A stretch of 64,000 nt of DNA from Actinomadura violacea (GCF_017573465.1 NZ_JAGEPF010000016.1:1-64000), one strand, 5' to 3'. Shown: positions 27,450 through 35,217, counted from the first letter of the stretch. Program-made: numbers and translations. Notes: generated by a model not told the origin, from the sequence alone.

Positions 27450-27974
27450 TCACGAGACCGGCTCGACGGAGACGACGCCGAGGCCGTCGAAGCCGAGGGC
27501 CTGGGCGGTCTGGTACCACAGGTCAATGCCGCGAGCGTGGCCACCGCAGCCAGCACCACCAGCGCCGATGTCCAGCTTCTCGGCCACCACCGACTTGCCC
27601 TTGTAGGTGATGCGGAGCTTCTGGCGGTAGGGCAGATTGCCCATGGCCTTGCCCATCCCCAGCTCCGCATAGCTCATCGTTCCGTTCAGGTTGTCGCCGT
27701 GGTAGCCACGGCTGCCGGTGCCCGGGTCCGAGGGACCGCCGAACACGCTGGCGCAGTACTGCTTGCCGGGTCCCGTGACGCCCGTGGAGGCGTCACCGGT
27801 GGGCCCCGACTGGGCGCTGATGCCGTGCACCTGGCTGCCCGAGGGGCGGTTGCCCCGGATGATGTCCTGGAGCGCCGACAGGACGCTGGAACCGCGCAGG
27901 CCCGACCAGATGAAGACCAGGCCAGCGCCGACCGCGCCCACGGCGATGGCGTTGATCTGCTTCGGCTGGGCCAT
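27450..27974 (-). CDS. membrane-anchored RlpA-like (double-psi beta-barrel) peptidoglycan hydrolase
   Basis: 174 residues. The N-terminal membrane helix (about 8-25) is followed by the shared module WSGLRGSSVLSALQDIIRG (23-41). The C-terminal domain from ~72 reads like RlpA: YCASVFGG, NGTMSYAELGMGKAMGNLPY, KLRITYKGKSVVAEKLDIGAGG, ARGIDLWYQTAQALG. RlpA-type barrels are lytic transglycosylases acting on peptidoglycan. In tectiviruses a virion transglycosylase opens the wall for DNA entry; this is a good candidate for that role. Confidence 0.78.
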   Translation of the reverse strand: MAQPKQINAIAVGAVGAGLVFIWSGLRGSSVLSALQDIIRGNRPSGSQVHGISAQSGPTGDASTGVTGPGKQYCASVFGGPSDPGTGSRGYHGDNLNGTMSYAELGMGKAMGNLPYRQKLRITYKGKSVVAEKLDIGAGGAGCGGHARGIDLWYQTAQALGFDGLGVVSVEPVS

Positions 27975-27979
27975 GGCGG

Positions 27980-28183
27980 TCAGACCAGACGCTCGGCGTA
28001 GAAGCGCAGCGCCCAGGGGACGGCCCAGAAGCCCACGGCCACCCCGACGATGAAGACGACGCCCTTGTTCATCTGCTCCAGCTCCTCCTTCACGGGCTCG
28101 GCGACGACCGCCACCCGGTTGCCCAGCCCCAGCGACGGGGCCAGGTCGTTCAGCCACTCCTTGCGCTTCTCGCACCCGCACAT
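27980..28183 (-). CDS. small phage membrane protein (67 aa)
   Basis: Starts MCGCEKRKEWLND, has a middle charged stretch (VAEPVKEELEQMNK) and a C-terminal membrane helix (GVVFIVGVAVGFWAVPWALRF). The ATG overlaps the stop of the NlpC/P60 gene. The Cys pair at the very N-terminus is unusual. It sits between the two wall hydrolases, so it may help them assemble in the virion membrane or act as a holin-like protein (inference). Confidence 0.7.
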   Translation of the reverse strand: MCGCEKRKEWLNDLAPSLGLGNRVAVVAEPVKEELEQMNKGVVFIVGVAVGFWAVPWALRFYAERLV

Positions 28184-28782
28184 CAGGCCCCCTGAGCGTT
28201 CTTCACGCGCCGGACGATGTAGCCCGAGCGCCCGACGTAGTTGGACAGCTTCACCGGGCCACAGGCCGTGCACGCGGCGTTCCACATCTGGGTGGAGCTG
28301 GCGATGATCCCGATGTGGGTGGCCGAGACGTACAGGTCGCCCGGCTGGCGCTGGCTGTAGGGGACGGTGGTGGCCCCGCTCCAGGTCATGAAGCCCGTGG
28401 TGACCATCGAGCCCTTCAGCAGGCCCAGCCGGTTCAAGACACAGCTCACGTAGCCCGAGCAGTCGAAGCACGACGCCGAGCACGGGCTCCCCGAGTGACC
28501 GCCGCCCCAGCAGTAGTTCCGCTTGCCCGCCGGGGAGTTCGCCACCTGGACGGCCATGTTGAGCACCGAGCCGGACGCCCCCGCACCGACCGAGGTGAGG
28601 TCGGCGGCCCCCGCCTGGGCCTGGATCTGGTGGACGTTGGCCCCCGAGGGCTTGTTGCCCTTGATGACGTCCTGGAGGGCGGACAGGACGCTGGAACCCC
28701 GCAGGCCCGACCACACCAGCAGCGCCCCCGCCGCCATGGTGCCGACGCCGAGGGCGCTGACGTCCTTACCGCCGGTCGCCAT
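28183..28782 (-). CDS. membrane-anchored NlpC/P60 endopeptidase
   Basis: 199 residues. A membrane helix at about 10-24 and the shared WSGLRGSSVLSALQD module (24-38) are followed by the NlpC/P60 domain from ~72: YCWGG, FDCSGYVSCVL with catalytic Cys108, and GDLYVSATHIGII with His156. Cuts peptide stems of peptidoglycan. Extra cysteines (CSASC, CTAC) could form disulfides in the virion. Overlaps the 67-residue gene by one base. Confidence 0.85.
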   Translation of the reverse strand: MATGGKDVSALGVGTMAAGALLVWSGLRGSSVLSALQDVIKGNKPSGANVHQIQAQAGAADLTSVGAGASGSVLNMAVQVANSPAGKRNYCWGGGHSGSPCSASCFDCSGYVSCVLNRLGLLKGSMVTTGFMTWSGATTVPYSQRQPGDLYVSATHIGIIASSTQMWNAACTACGPVKLSNYVGRSGYIVRRVKNAQGA

Positions 28783-28788
28783 GGCCGC

Positions 28789-29172
28789 CTACATCGCGAA
28801 GCCCGCGTAGGACGGCGTGGCCGGAGCCTCCGCCACCTGCTGAGCGGGCATGTAGGACTTGGGCGTGGCCGCCACCGTCTTGCCGGTCTCGGGGTGGATG
28901 CCGTTGGCGTGCCGGGCGTGCCAGTCCAGCGCCACCAGGGTCAGGCCGCCCAGGACGAAGATGGTCTTGTCCTTGGCCAGGGCCGAGACGACGATGACCG
29001 CCCCCGCGCTCGTCCAGGCCGCACGCTTGCGGGCCGAGTCGATGTTGGAGTCGTGCGGCAGGGTCGCCGTCATGGTGGCGACGTTGGGCAGGTTGAAGGT
29101 GTAGGCGGCGTAGACCACCGCCGCCGTGGCCGCACCCAGGGTCAGGGAGCCCTCGGGCTTCAGGATGGACAT
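28789..29172 (-). CDS. phage membrane protein (127 aa)
   Basis: Three hydrophobic segments: about 10-27 (LTLGAATAAVVYAAYTF), 53-66 (WTSAGAVIVVSALA) and 70-84 (TIFVLGGLTLVALD). The C-terminus is hydrophilic and Pro/Ala-rich. No family recognised. An internal-membrane virion protein is the simplest reading. Confidence 0.7.
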   Translation of the reverse strand: MSILKPEGSLTLGAATAAVVYAAYTFNLPNVATMTATLPHDSNIDSARKRAAWTSAGAVIVVSALAKDKTIFVLGGLTLVALDWHARHANGIHPETGKTVAATPKSYMPAQQVAEAPATPSYAGFAM

Positions 29173-29179
29173 GCTGCCC

Positions 29180-30022
29180 TCACTTGTGAGTCGTGACGTA
29201 GATGCGGGCCCGCGCGCCGAGCTTGTTGTCAGCGCCCAGCGCGTGGACGTCGAAGCGGTAGCGGGTGTTCGGCTTCAGTCCGGCCTTGTTGTAGTTCGTG
29301 TACACAACCGACTGCTGGCGGACGCCCGTGGGGGTGCCGCCGCCCGCCGGGTCGGCCACGTCGTAGACCGCGTAGCCCTTGGCACCCGGGACGGCCTTCC
29401 ACTCGATGCGCACCGTGGTCTTGCCGACCGAGGCCGCGTGCAGGCCGCTGGGGGCGGGGAGGCTGGAGCCGGACGGGGCGGTGGTGCCTCCCGGGGTGCC
29501 GGTGGGGTCGCTCACCTTGATGGGCGTCGGGTAGCCCTGCGGGGGCTGACCGAGCAGGCCCACGGCCTCCAGGAAGATGTTCTTCTGGTCGGAGGTGACC
29601 GCCAGGCCCGCCAGCACCTTGGAGATGGCCGTCCCCGAGACCGACTGGGAGACCCCCGACAACTCCAACTGGGACTCGGCGGCGTTGGCCCAGTCCAGGT
29701 TCGTGGTGTAGACGCCGCCGGAGCCCAGCCCGGTGGAGGCGGGCAGCGGGTTGCCGTAGACGTCGTAGCCGTAGGGCGCGTACGGCGTCCCGCCCGAGGG
29801 GTAGTAGCCCGAGTCGCCCAGGTAGCCCGAGGGGAGGGTGGAGCCCGCGGTGGGGTCGGTGTAGGTGCCGTCGCTGGGCGCGGTGGAGGCCGCCGGCACC
29901 TGCGGGGCGTTGCGGTGCCGGTAGTAGGCCACCCCGACGATGACCACGACGACACCGCCGCCCATCAGGGCGTACTTCTTGGGGACGGTCCCGACGCCGG
30001 GGATCTTGATCGTGTCAGCCAT
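29180..30022 (-). CDS. membrane-anchored virion protein with fibronectin type III domain
   Basis: 280 residues. An N-terminal segment (ADTIKIPGVGTVPKKY) leads to a membrane helix (about 19-34, LMGGGVVVVIVGVAYY). A long Gly/Pro/Tyr-rich region (50-110) and a helical middle (WANAAESQLELSG...) follow. The C-terminal ~95 residues are a fibronectin III domain (PSGLHAASVGKTTVRIEWKA, then AGLKPNTRYRFDVHAL). Fn3 domains on phage particles bind carbohydrate surfaces. It may be a vertex stabiliser. Confidence 0.75.
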   Translation of the reverse strand: MADTIKIPGVGTVPKKYALMGGGVVVVIVGVAYYRHRNAPQVPAASTAPSDGTYTDPTAGSTLPSGYLGDSGYYPSGGTPYAPYGYDVYGNPLPASTGLGSGGVYTTNLDWANAAESQLELSGVSQSVSGTAISKVLAGLAVTSDQKNIFLEAVGLLGQPPQGYPTPIKVSDPTGTPGGTTAPSGSSLPAPSGLHAASVGKTTVRIEWKAVPGAKGYAVYDVADPAGGGTPTGVRQQSVVYTNYNKAGLKPNTRYRFDVHALGADNKLGARARIYVTTHK

Positions 30023-30025
30023 GCC

Positions 30026-30757
30026 TCACCACGCGAATCCGGCCGAGGCTCCCGGGCCTGGGAGCGTGTCGGGGTTGGAGGGGGCCACGTACGCGCTCGG
30101 GGCCGAGGCGTTCGGGGCGTTCAGGTTGGCCAGGTCCCCGCCCGAGGCGTAGCGCGAGTCGACGTTGACCCGGGCGTTGCGTCCCTGGAGGGGGTTCTGG
30201 CGGATGGCACGCTCGGCCGAGCCCACGAACCACGTCGGCACCCAGCCGTGCGAGCGGTACCGGATGACGTGGGCGGAGTCGTAGCCGTAGTCGTTGCCGA
30301 CGCCGCCGCCCTGGCTGATGTCGTCGGACTGGCCCCGGATCTGGCGGGGGACGTCCTTGGCCAGACGGTTCTCCCCGGGGGTCACGTCGAACACCGGGGA
30401 GGTGTCCATGACGTTGGGCGGGACGTAGCGGACCGCCCCCGGCTCCACGAACTTGACCGCGTGGAAGCCCGACGAGATCGCCTGGGCCGTACCGGCGTCC
30501 ATCTGCGCCCAGGCAGCCGTGGGGGCCGCGTGGGTGATCGGGGTCAGGTCGGGGTTGGCCCCCGCCTGGAAGCCCGGCAGGGAGCCCGCCACGGGGAGCG
30601 GGGAGGGGTACAGCGCGGCGTCCTTGCCCCGGATCCCCCGCGTGATCGAGGGGTCCTGCTCCACCCCGTGCCCAGCGTGCACGGGGCCCGCCTTGGACGC
30701 CGCGATCTGCTCGTCCTGGCTGAGGGTCCCGTACATGCCGGGCAGCGCGGTAGCCAT
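30026..30757 (-). CDS. hypothetical virion protein (243 aa)
   Basis: A Pro/Ala/Asn-rich, soluble protein with no membrane helix. It begins MATALPGMYGTLSQDEQIA and ends in a disordered Pro/Ala/Ser tail. The middle is loop-rich with several Tyr/Trp (DYGYDSAHVIRYRSHGWVPTWF). Large and unrecognised. Position next to the membrane proteins suggests a structural role such as a tape-like or inner protein (inference). Confidence 0.65.
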   Translation of the reverse strand: MATALPGMYGTLSQDEQIAASKAGPVHAGHGVEQDPSITRGIRGKDAALYPSPLPVAGSLPGFQAGANPDLTPITHAAPTAAWAQMDAGTAQAISSGFHAVKFVEPGAVRYVPPNVMDTSPVFDVTPGENRLAKDVPRQIRGQSDDISQGGGVGNDYGYDSAHVIRYRSHGWVPTWFVGSAERAIRQNPLQGRNARVNVDSRYASGGDLANLNAPNASAPSAYVAPSNPDTLPGPGASAGFAW

Positions 30758-30758
30758 G

Positions 30759-30911
30759 TCACTTCCCGGTGATCGAGGTCTTCAGGGTGCCGCTGATCAG
30801 GCCGCTGGCGGCCTTGATGACCTGCGGCGTCTGGCGACCCGGCAGCAGGACTGCGGTGGCCATGCCGATGGCCACCGCCCCCGCGATAAGGGTCTGGAGC
30901 GCGTTGTTCAC
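30759..30911 (-). CDS. tiny phage membrane protein (50 aa)
   Basis: GTG start at 30911 with AGGAGG seven bases upstream. Residues about 5-24 form one hydrophobic helix (LQTLIAGAVAIGMATAVLL), followed by a basic, helical C-terminus (QVIKAASGLISGTLKTS). Fits exactly between its neighbours, so it is very likely translated. Internal-membrane virion protein by analogy with small tectivirus membrane proteins. Confidence 0.7.
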   Translation of the reverse strand: MNNALQTLIAGAVAIGMATAVLLPGRQTPQVIKAASGLISGTLKTSITGK

Positions 30912-30920
30912 GGCGTCCTC

Positions 30921-31208
30921 CTACTTCTTATAGCCCAATGCCTTGGCCAGGTTCTCCACCGGTGCCGGTGCATTTCCCAGCCGGGCGAATAGCACGGTGA
31001 TCAGCGAAATGTAGGCCACTCCGACCGCCATCTTCGCCGAGATCTGCTCAAGGCCACCGACCAGCGCCGCCGCCACCAGGGTGGCGGGGATGATGCGCCA
31101 GTTGAAATCGACCTTGATGGCCCCGCCCGAGGCGATGGGCGCGAACACGGCCTCATTCGCCAGCGAGATACCGCCGACGACGAGGATGATTCCCGTGCTG
31201 CGCGCCAT
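30921..31208 (-). CDS. small phage membrane protein (95 aa)
   Basis: Three hydrophobic segments: 5-20 (TGIILVVGGISLANEA), 39-54 (RIIPATLVAAALVGGL) and 60-76 (MAVGVAYISLITVLFA). A short basic C-terminus follows. The codons are less GC-rich than in neighbours. Role unknown; holin or virion membrane protein are both possible. Confidence 0.7.
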   Translation of the reverse strand: MARSTGIILVVGGISLANEAVFAPIASGGAIKVDFNWRIIPATLVAAALVGGLEQISAKMAVGVAYISLITVLFARLGNAPAPVENLAKALGYKK

Positions 31209-31211
31209 CGC

Positions 31212-31319
31212 TCAGACCGAGGGCAGCTTGTTCAGGACCGGGAGGGCGCGGACCCGGGGTGCCAGAACGACACCGGCCAGGAACGCCGCCGCGATCAGGA
31301 GCGACTTCTTGTTGCCCAT
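31212..31319 (-). CDS. tiny phage membrane protein (35 aa)
   Basis: ATG at 31319 with AAGGAGA upstream. MGNKKSLLIAAAFLAGVVLA forms a single membrane helix, followed by a short basic tail. Lies 13 bases after the capsid gene and 4 bases before the next, matching operon spacing. Confidence 0.6.
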   Translation of the reverse strand: MGNKKSLLIAAAFLAGVVLAPRVRALPVLNKLPSV

Positions 31320-31332
31320 TGCTCGGTTCTCC

Positions 31333-32487
31333 TTACCGGCCCGTGAGCGCGCCGTAGTTGTTGCCCGGGGTGGCGATCCAGTTGGTCAGGGTGTAGAGCG
31401 TGTGCGTGCCCGAGCCGCCCACGGTGCCCTGCCACTGAAGCTCGTTTCCGACCTGGGTCACCAGGTAGCCGTTGCGCAGTTCCGCGCCCGGCTGGAATCC
31501 GAAGTCGTCGGTGAACCAGACGGGGTAGACGCCGTTCTCGCGGCCGAGGGAGACGTCCGTGGAAGTGGAGGTGAGCCCGTAGTTCTTGCCCATCCGGGAA
31601 AGCCACAGCTTGGTCTGGCGCTGGAACAGCGTGATGCGCCCGAAGTTCACCGTGACGGGGTCCGGCCAGTCGGCGTCGCCCTGGGAGCGGGAGCCGGTGG
31701 AGTCCACCAGCTTGTAGAGGATGTTGCGGATCGGGAAGCCCAGGCCGTTGCGCTGGACGTTGGACATCGAGCCCGCCGTGAGCTGGACGTTCTCCGAACG
31801 CCAGTACTGGAAGGTGCCCGGGACCGGCGGGGAGTCGGCGTGCGCGACGCCCGAGCGCGGGTCGGCGGGCTGGGGGCTGGTGTAGCCGTCCAGGGTGGTG
31901 CGGATCCGCACGTTGCCGAGGGTGGTGGGGGCGGTGGAGTAGACGTCGGTGGACTTCGCCAGGACGATTTCCACGGTGTAGCTGGTGGCGGTGGACTTGT
32001 TCTCGACCGCGCCGAGGGAATCGCGCTTCACGAATTCCAGCGGGAGGTACATCACCATCGAGAAGGAGCCGCCCGTGGAACCCGATCCGGCGGTGGCCGA
32101 GTAGGAGATGTCGCTACGCGGGTCGCCGACCAGGAAGTAGCCGCCGAACTTCATGATGGTCAGCCAGTCGTAGCCCGTGATCGGGCCGAAGACCGGCTGG
32201 TTGCCGGTGTCGTAGAAGGTGACGTGGTCGATGGCCGAGAACGGCGCGTCGGCCTTGAAGGCGACGGTGGCCGCATTCGACGCCGTGGTGCACTCGATGA
32301 GGAACCAGATGCCGGTGAGCCAGTCGTTCACGCGGGGCGTGTACGTGGGGAACTGAACGGTCCCCGTGGCCATCGTCTTGGTCTGGTCGTAGTCGGTGCC
32401 CTCGACCTCGTAGACGCCACGCCGGAACGGCGGCGGGGCGACCGGGGCCGCCGCCTGAGCCTGCTGCGGGGGTGCCTGAGTCGGCAT
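31333..32487 (-). CDS. major capsid protein, double-jelly-roll type
   Basis: 384 residues, the size of PRD1/Bam35-type capsid proteins. A disordered Pro/Gln/Ala head (first ~22) is followed by strand-rich sequence without membrane helices. DJR-like features include VNDWLTGIWFLIEC, FSAIDHVTFYDTGNQPVFGPITGYDWLTIMK near 83-113, MVMYLPLEFV, and in the second half a comparable YPVWFTDDFGFQ region. The spacing of ~180 residues between the two halves fits two jelly rolls. The best support is context: next to an A32-like ATPase and in a run of membrane proteins, with no tail genes. Structure prediction would settle it. Confidence 0.8.
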   Translation of the reverse strand: MPTQAPPQQAQAAAPVAPPPFRRGVYEVEGTDYDQTKTMATGTVQFPTYTPRVNDWLTGIWFLIECTTASNAATVAFKADAPFSAIDHVTFYDTGNQPVFGPITGYDWLTIMKFGGYFLVGDPRSDISYSATAGSGSTGGSFSMVMYLPLEFVKRDSLGAVENKSTATSYTVEIVLAKSTDVYSTAPTTLGNVRIRTTLDGYTSPQPADPRSGVAHADSPPVPGTFQYWRSENVQLTAGSMSNVQRNGLGFPIRNILYKLVDSTGSRSQGDADWPDPVTVNFGRITLFQRQTKLWLSRMGKNYGLTSTSTDVSLGRENGVYPVWFTDDFGFQPGAELRNGYLVTQVGNELQWQGTVGGSGTHTLYTLTNWIATPGNNYGALTGR

Positions 32488-32495
32488 TGGTGCTC

Positions 32496-32897
32496 CTATC
32501 GCGAAATCTTGATCCGGCGCATTTGCGCGGCCTGGTCCCGCCGGGTCAGTCGGCGGATGATCTCGGGCGCTTCGGGGTCGGTCAGGTGCGCTCCGGCGTC
32601 GTAGGCGTTACGCGTCATGCGCATGAACGACTCGGCCTGGCAGGCATTCATGCCGCCGGGGGGAACGCAGATGTACGCGCACTGACGCTCGTGGAGCTGG
32701 TGCCGAATGGCGTCCGCGCGAGTGTCGTACAGGACGCCATCGGAGCCCCCATCGGAAAGGCGGACGGCCACCCACTTCTTGACCGAGCCCCAGCCGAGGG
32801 CCGAGACGTGAAGATTGACCGCGTCAGAGCACCGCCTGGCCGCATCGCTGTGCAGTTCCGGCGTCCCTGAGAGCGGGCATCCCGAGTCGTGTTCCAC
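32496..32897 (-). CDS. hypothetical phage protein (133 aa)
   Basis: Cys-containing soluble protein: WVAVRLSDGGSDGVLYDTRADAIRHQ in the middle, then CAYICVPPGGMNACQAESFMRMTRNAYDAG, and a basic end. Similar small proteins occur in actinophages and integrative elements, function unknown. GTG at 32897 has no clear Shine-Dalgarno; the palindrome at 32907-32921 sits directly upstream, so it may begin a separate transcript that also covers the capsid gene. Confidence 0.75.
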   Translation of the reverse strand: MEHDSGCPLSGTPELHSDAARRCSDAVNLHVSALGWGSVKKWVAVRLSDGGSDGVLYDTRADAIRHQLHERQCAYICVPPGGMNACQAESFMRMTRNAYDAGAHLTDPEAPEIIRRLTRRDQAAQMRRIKISR

Positions 32898-32906
32898 GCC
32901 TACATA

Positions 32907-32921
32907 GTAAACGGCGTTAAC
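32907..32921. promoter_or_regulatory. phage operator-like palindrome (copy 1)
   Basis: GTAAACGGCGTTAAC, a near-palindrome (GTTAAC/GTTTAC half-sites), ten bases upstream of the 133-residue gene. The reverse strand GTTAACGCCGTTTACTA matches copy 2 (34445-34461) at 15 of 17 positions in the same direction relative to the downstream gene. Confidence 0.6.
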
Positions 32922-32930
32922 TGTTCTGCG

Positions 32931-33665
32931 CTACGCCTGGACGATGCAGTAGGTGGGCCCGTCCCGGTGGATGTACAGCCACTCGTACTTGGCCAATCCA
33001 GCTACCGCTTCTTCGACCAGCCGGGGCGAGATGCCGCCGATCTCCCCGAAGCGCTTCCGGTTCTTCTCGTCCGGGTCACGCCCCAGGAATGTGTGGGTCG
33101 GGGAGTTGTAGATGAAGGACGGAACGGTGCCCTGCTGGGTCCCCGAGGGCTTCTGGCCCGCCGTCCAGAGACCGGCTCCCATTCCGTGGCCCTGAGTCCA
33201 GTAGCGGGTCATCTCCTTGGACAGGCTCAGCTCTGCGCAGAGAAAGTAGATCTCGTCCGCGATCAGGATGCTGTCGCCCCTCCAGAACAGGTCGCTAATG
33301 GCGGGCTTGAAGCGCTCGGCCAGGTGCGCGTTGTTCACCTCTGAAGGAACATCCATCAGGTGTGGAGGCCATAGGCCGTAGCCCGCCGGCACCTCCTGAG
33401 AGAACCACTTCTTGCGGGGCGGCCAGTCCTTCAGGACCGAGTAGTCCATCTGGTCCAGGGCGTTGTAGACCACCGGGTCCTTGGGCTTGGCCACGAGCAT
33501 GACGGGAGGGACCGAGCACCAGGACGTGTCGGTGTGCTTCAGCAGGTCCCAGATCATCGTCGTCTTCCCGTTCTGGGTAGGCGCGATGAGGGACACATGT
33601 TCGCCCGGCTTGTAGTCCCAGTACTCCTGGAGGAAGGCCAGGCGCGGTATGCGCTTGATGAGCAT
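32931..33665 (-). CDS. DNA-packaging ATPase (FtsK/HerA, A32/P9-like)
   Basis: 244 residues. Walker A APTQNGKTT at 28-36 (Lys34), Walker B SILIADE at 132-138, then a short sensor region (GAGLWTAGQKPSG) and a C-terminal segment typical of compact viral packaging ATPases. The length matches PRD1 P9-type enzymes rather than terminases. It pumps DNA into the preformed procapsid. The ATG at 33665 lies one base after the stop of the upstream gene. Together with the capsid gene it is the strongest marker of a DJR virus. Confidence 0.85.
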   Translation of the reverse strand: MLIKRIPRLAFLQEYWDYKPGEHVSLIAPTQNGKTTMIWDLLKHTDTSWCSVPPVMLVAKPKDPVVYNALDQMDYSVLKDWPPRKKWFSQEVPAGYGLWPPHLMDVPSEVNNAHLAERFKPAISDLFWRGDSILIADEIYFLCAELSLSKEMTRYWTQGHGMGAGLWTAGQKPSGTQQGTVPSFIYNSPTHTFLGRDPDEKNRKRFGEIGGISPRLVEEAVAGLAKYEWLYIHRDGPTYCIVQA

Positions 33666-33666
33666 C

Positions 33667-34287
33667 TCAGGCCGCCTGAGAGGCCATTCCCGCAACGGTC
33701 TGCTCGGTGAGTCCGGCCAGGGCCTCGGGGGACTGGACGCCGAGCGGGGCCAGGCGCTCGTGCGGGAGGACGTTGTGGTTGACCAGGAGCTGCATCACCA
33801 GCGGGGCCGTGGTCGCCACCACCGCGCCGTACATCGAGCCGGTGGTCAGGAACTCGATGCCCTTGGCCACCTGGCTGTTCTCCTGGGCCAGGTCGTTCCA
33901 CGCCTTCACGACGTTGGAGCCGTGCACCTGAATGGCTCCGGCGTCGGCGGGCGCGAATGCCGCTGTGGCCATCCAGAGCGTCTGTACGAGGCCCGTCAGC
34001 TCCTCGGTGTAGTCCTTCTTCGCCTCGGTCTTCTTGGGGGCCTGTACGCGCGGCTGAGAGGCGCGGTCCTTGCGCGGACGCCCGGCGGCCTTCTTCGGCG
34101 TGCCGTCCGGCTTGTAGCCGTAGGGGGCCTCGGCGCTCTTCTTCGGCGGGGCGGGGGCCTCCTTGGCGGCGTCGGAATCGGCGGCCTTGGCCGCGCCCAC
34201 CATCATCTGCGCGAAGTCCTGGTCCTCCGAGCCCACCGGCTCGGAGTCGACCGGCTTTCCATCGGAGGTCATGAGTCCCTCGGTCAT
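33667..34287 (-). CDS. hypothetical phage protein (206 aa), basic linker plus helical C-terminus
   Basis: An acidic N-terminus (about 1-50), then a Lys/Arg/Pro-rich linker with an AT-hook-like GRPRKDR and further basic repeats (PKKTEAKK). A helical C-terminal half follows with a possible membrane segment (MYGAVVATTAPLVMQLLV). It may bridge DNA and membrane during assembly, or act as a scaffolding factor (inference). Family not recognised. Confidence 0.7.
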   Translation of the reverse strand: MTEGLMTSDGKPVDSEPVGSEDQDFAQMMVGAAKAADSDAAKEAPAPPKKSAEAPYGYKPDGTPKKAAGRPRKDRASQPRVQAPKKTEAKKDYTEELTGLVQTLWMATAAFAPADAGAIQVHGSNVVKAWNDLAQENSQVAKGIEFLTTGSMYGAVVATTAPLVMQLLVNHNVLPHERLAPLGVQSPEALAGLTEQTVAGMASQAA

Positions 34288-34296
34288 TTTCGATCC

Positions 34297-34425
34297 TTAC
34301 TTGGAGACGGCGATGCCGAGGGCGACCACGGCGATGGCGAGAGCGACCACCGATAGGACGGCGGCGGTGGAGACGGTCCGCTTCGCGTCCTCCACCGATG
34401 CTTTCGCAGTCTTCAATCCGAACAC
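34297..34425 (-). CDS. tiny phage membrane protein (42 aa), first gene of late operon
   Basis: GTG start at 34425. A charged head (KTAKASVEDAKRTV) is followed by a membrane helix (AVLSVVALAIAVVALGIAV). Only a weak ribosome site, so translation could be leaderless. It is the first frame downstream of the divergent regulatory region. Confidence 0.55.
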   Translation of the reverse strand: MFGLKTAKASVEDAKRTVSTAAVLSVVALAIAVVALGIAVSK

Positions 34426-34444
34426 GTTTACAGCCTACACTCTC

Positions 34445-34459
34445 GTTAACAGCGTTTAC
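34445..34459. promoter_or_regulatory. phage operator-like palindrome (copy 2) in the divergent early/late region
   Basis: GTTAACAGCGTTTAC, followed by TAG, lies between the leftward late operon and the rightward accessory genes. A further half-site GTAAACG lies at 34424-34430. GT-TAAC/GTTTAC spacing resembles sites of HutC-subfamily GntR repressors, and the element encodes a GntR-type protein. Confidence 0.6.
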
Positions 34460-34474
34460 TAGCCGGAGGTGGAG

Positions 34475-34825
34475 ATGCCCAGGGGACCTGGTTCGCCTTT
34501 GCGTCCACGAAAGCCGCCGCTCACTGATCACCTGATCCAGGCGAGCGTGGACGGTGGAATGGATCCGGACAGCGGGCATTACCGGGAGCTGGTCTATGGC
34601 GGCCTGAGCACCCACGACCGAGCCGTGGAGATCAAGCGTTCCTTGCACCGGTGTGCCACGTATCTGGGCTACTCCATGAAGGCCGAGATCGAGGGGACGG
34701 GCCAGGGCTACCAGGTTCGTTTCAGGGCCATCGACAAGGCCAAGGCCCGTGCCTATATCGCGGCCAAGTACAAGGGGCGCGAGCACGAACTTCCGTACAA
34801 CCCGTACCGACGAGGAGACAACTGA
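34475..34825 (+). CDS. hypothetical phage protein (116 aa)
   Basis: A basic protein with a Pro/Arg head and a compact alpha/beta domain (HLIQASVDGG, AVEIKRSLHRCATYLGYSMKAEIEG, YQVRFRAIDKAKARAYIAAKYK). The look is that of small nucleic-acid-binding proteins found in actinophage early regions. The ATG at 34475 has GGAGG at good spacing. Stop overlaps the next start. Confidence 0.75.
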   Translation: MPRGPGSPLRPRKPPLTDHLIQASVDGGMDPDSGHYRELVYGGLSTHDRAVEIKRSLHRCATYLGYSMKAEIEGTGQGYQVRFRAIDKAKARAYIAAKYKGREHELPYNPYRRGDN

Positions 34826-35217
34826 TGGAAGCCCACACGCACGGGCCGAACGGGGAGATCATCCTCGTGGACGACGCCCCCGCCGAGGCTGCCGAGGCCG
34901 TGGCGGAGGTGGCCGACGCCCAGGTGGAGGTGGCCAAGATCGAGGCCAAGCGGGACGTGGACCTGGCCCGGGAGTCGACCAAGGCCGCCGAGGTCTACGC
35001 CAACGAGGAGCTGGCCGCCCTGCGGGGACGTGTGCAGGCCATGGAGGCGATCCTGGAGACCCTGGCCCCGCCGGAGCCCGAGCCCGTTCCCGAGGCCGCC
35101 CCGGTGATCGTGGAGGCCCCGCCCGCCCCGGTGGAGACCGAGCCCGAGGCCCCCGCCCCCGAGCCCGCCGAGCAGAAGGTCCCCGCCAAGAAGAAGAACC
35201 GGAGCTGGTTCGGCTAA
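34825..35217 (+). CDS. hypothetical coiled-coil phage protein (130 aa)
   Basis: An acidic, alanine-rich coiled coil covers about 18-90 (EAAEAVAEVADAQVEVAKIEAKRDVDLARE). A Pro/Glu-rich tail and a basic end (KKKNRSWFG) follow. Such proteins accompany phage structural or lysis genes, but no role can be assigned. Coupled (TGATG) to the upstream gene. Confidence 0.7.
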   Translation: MEAHTHGPNGEIILVDDAPAEAAEAVAEVADAQVEVAKIEAKRDVDLARESTKAAEVYANEELAALRGRVQAMEAILETLAPPEPEPVPEAAPVIVEAPPAPVETEPEAPAPEPAEQKVPAKKKNRSWFG

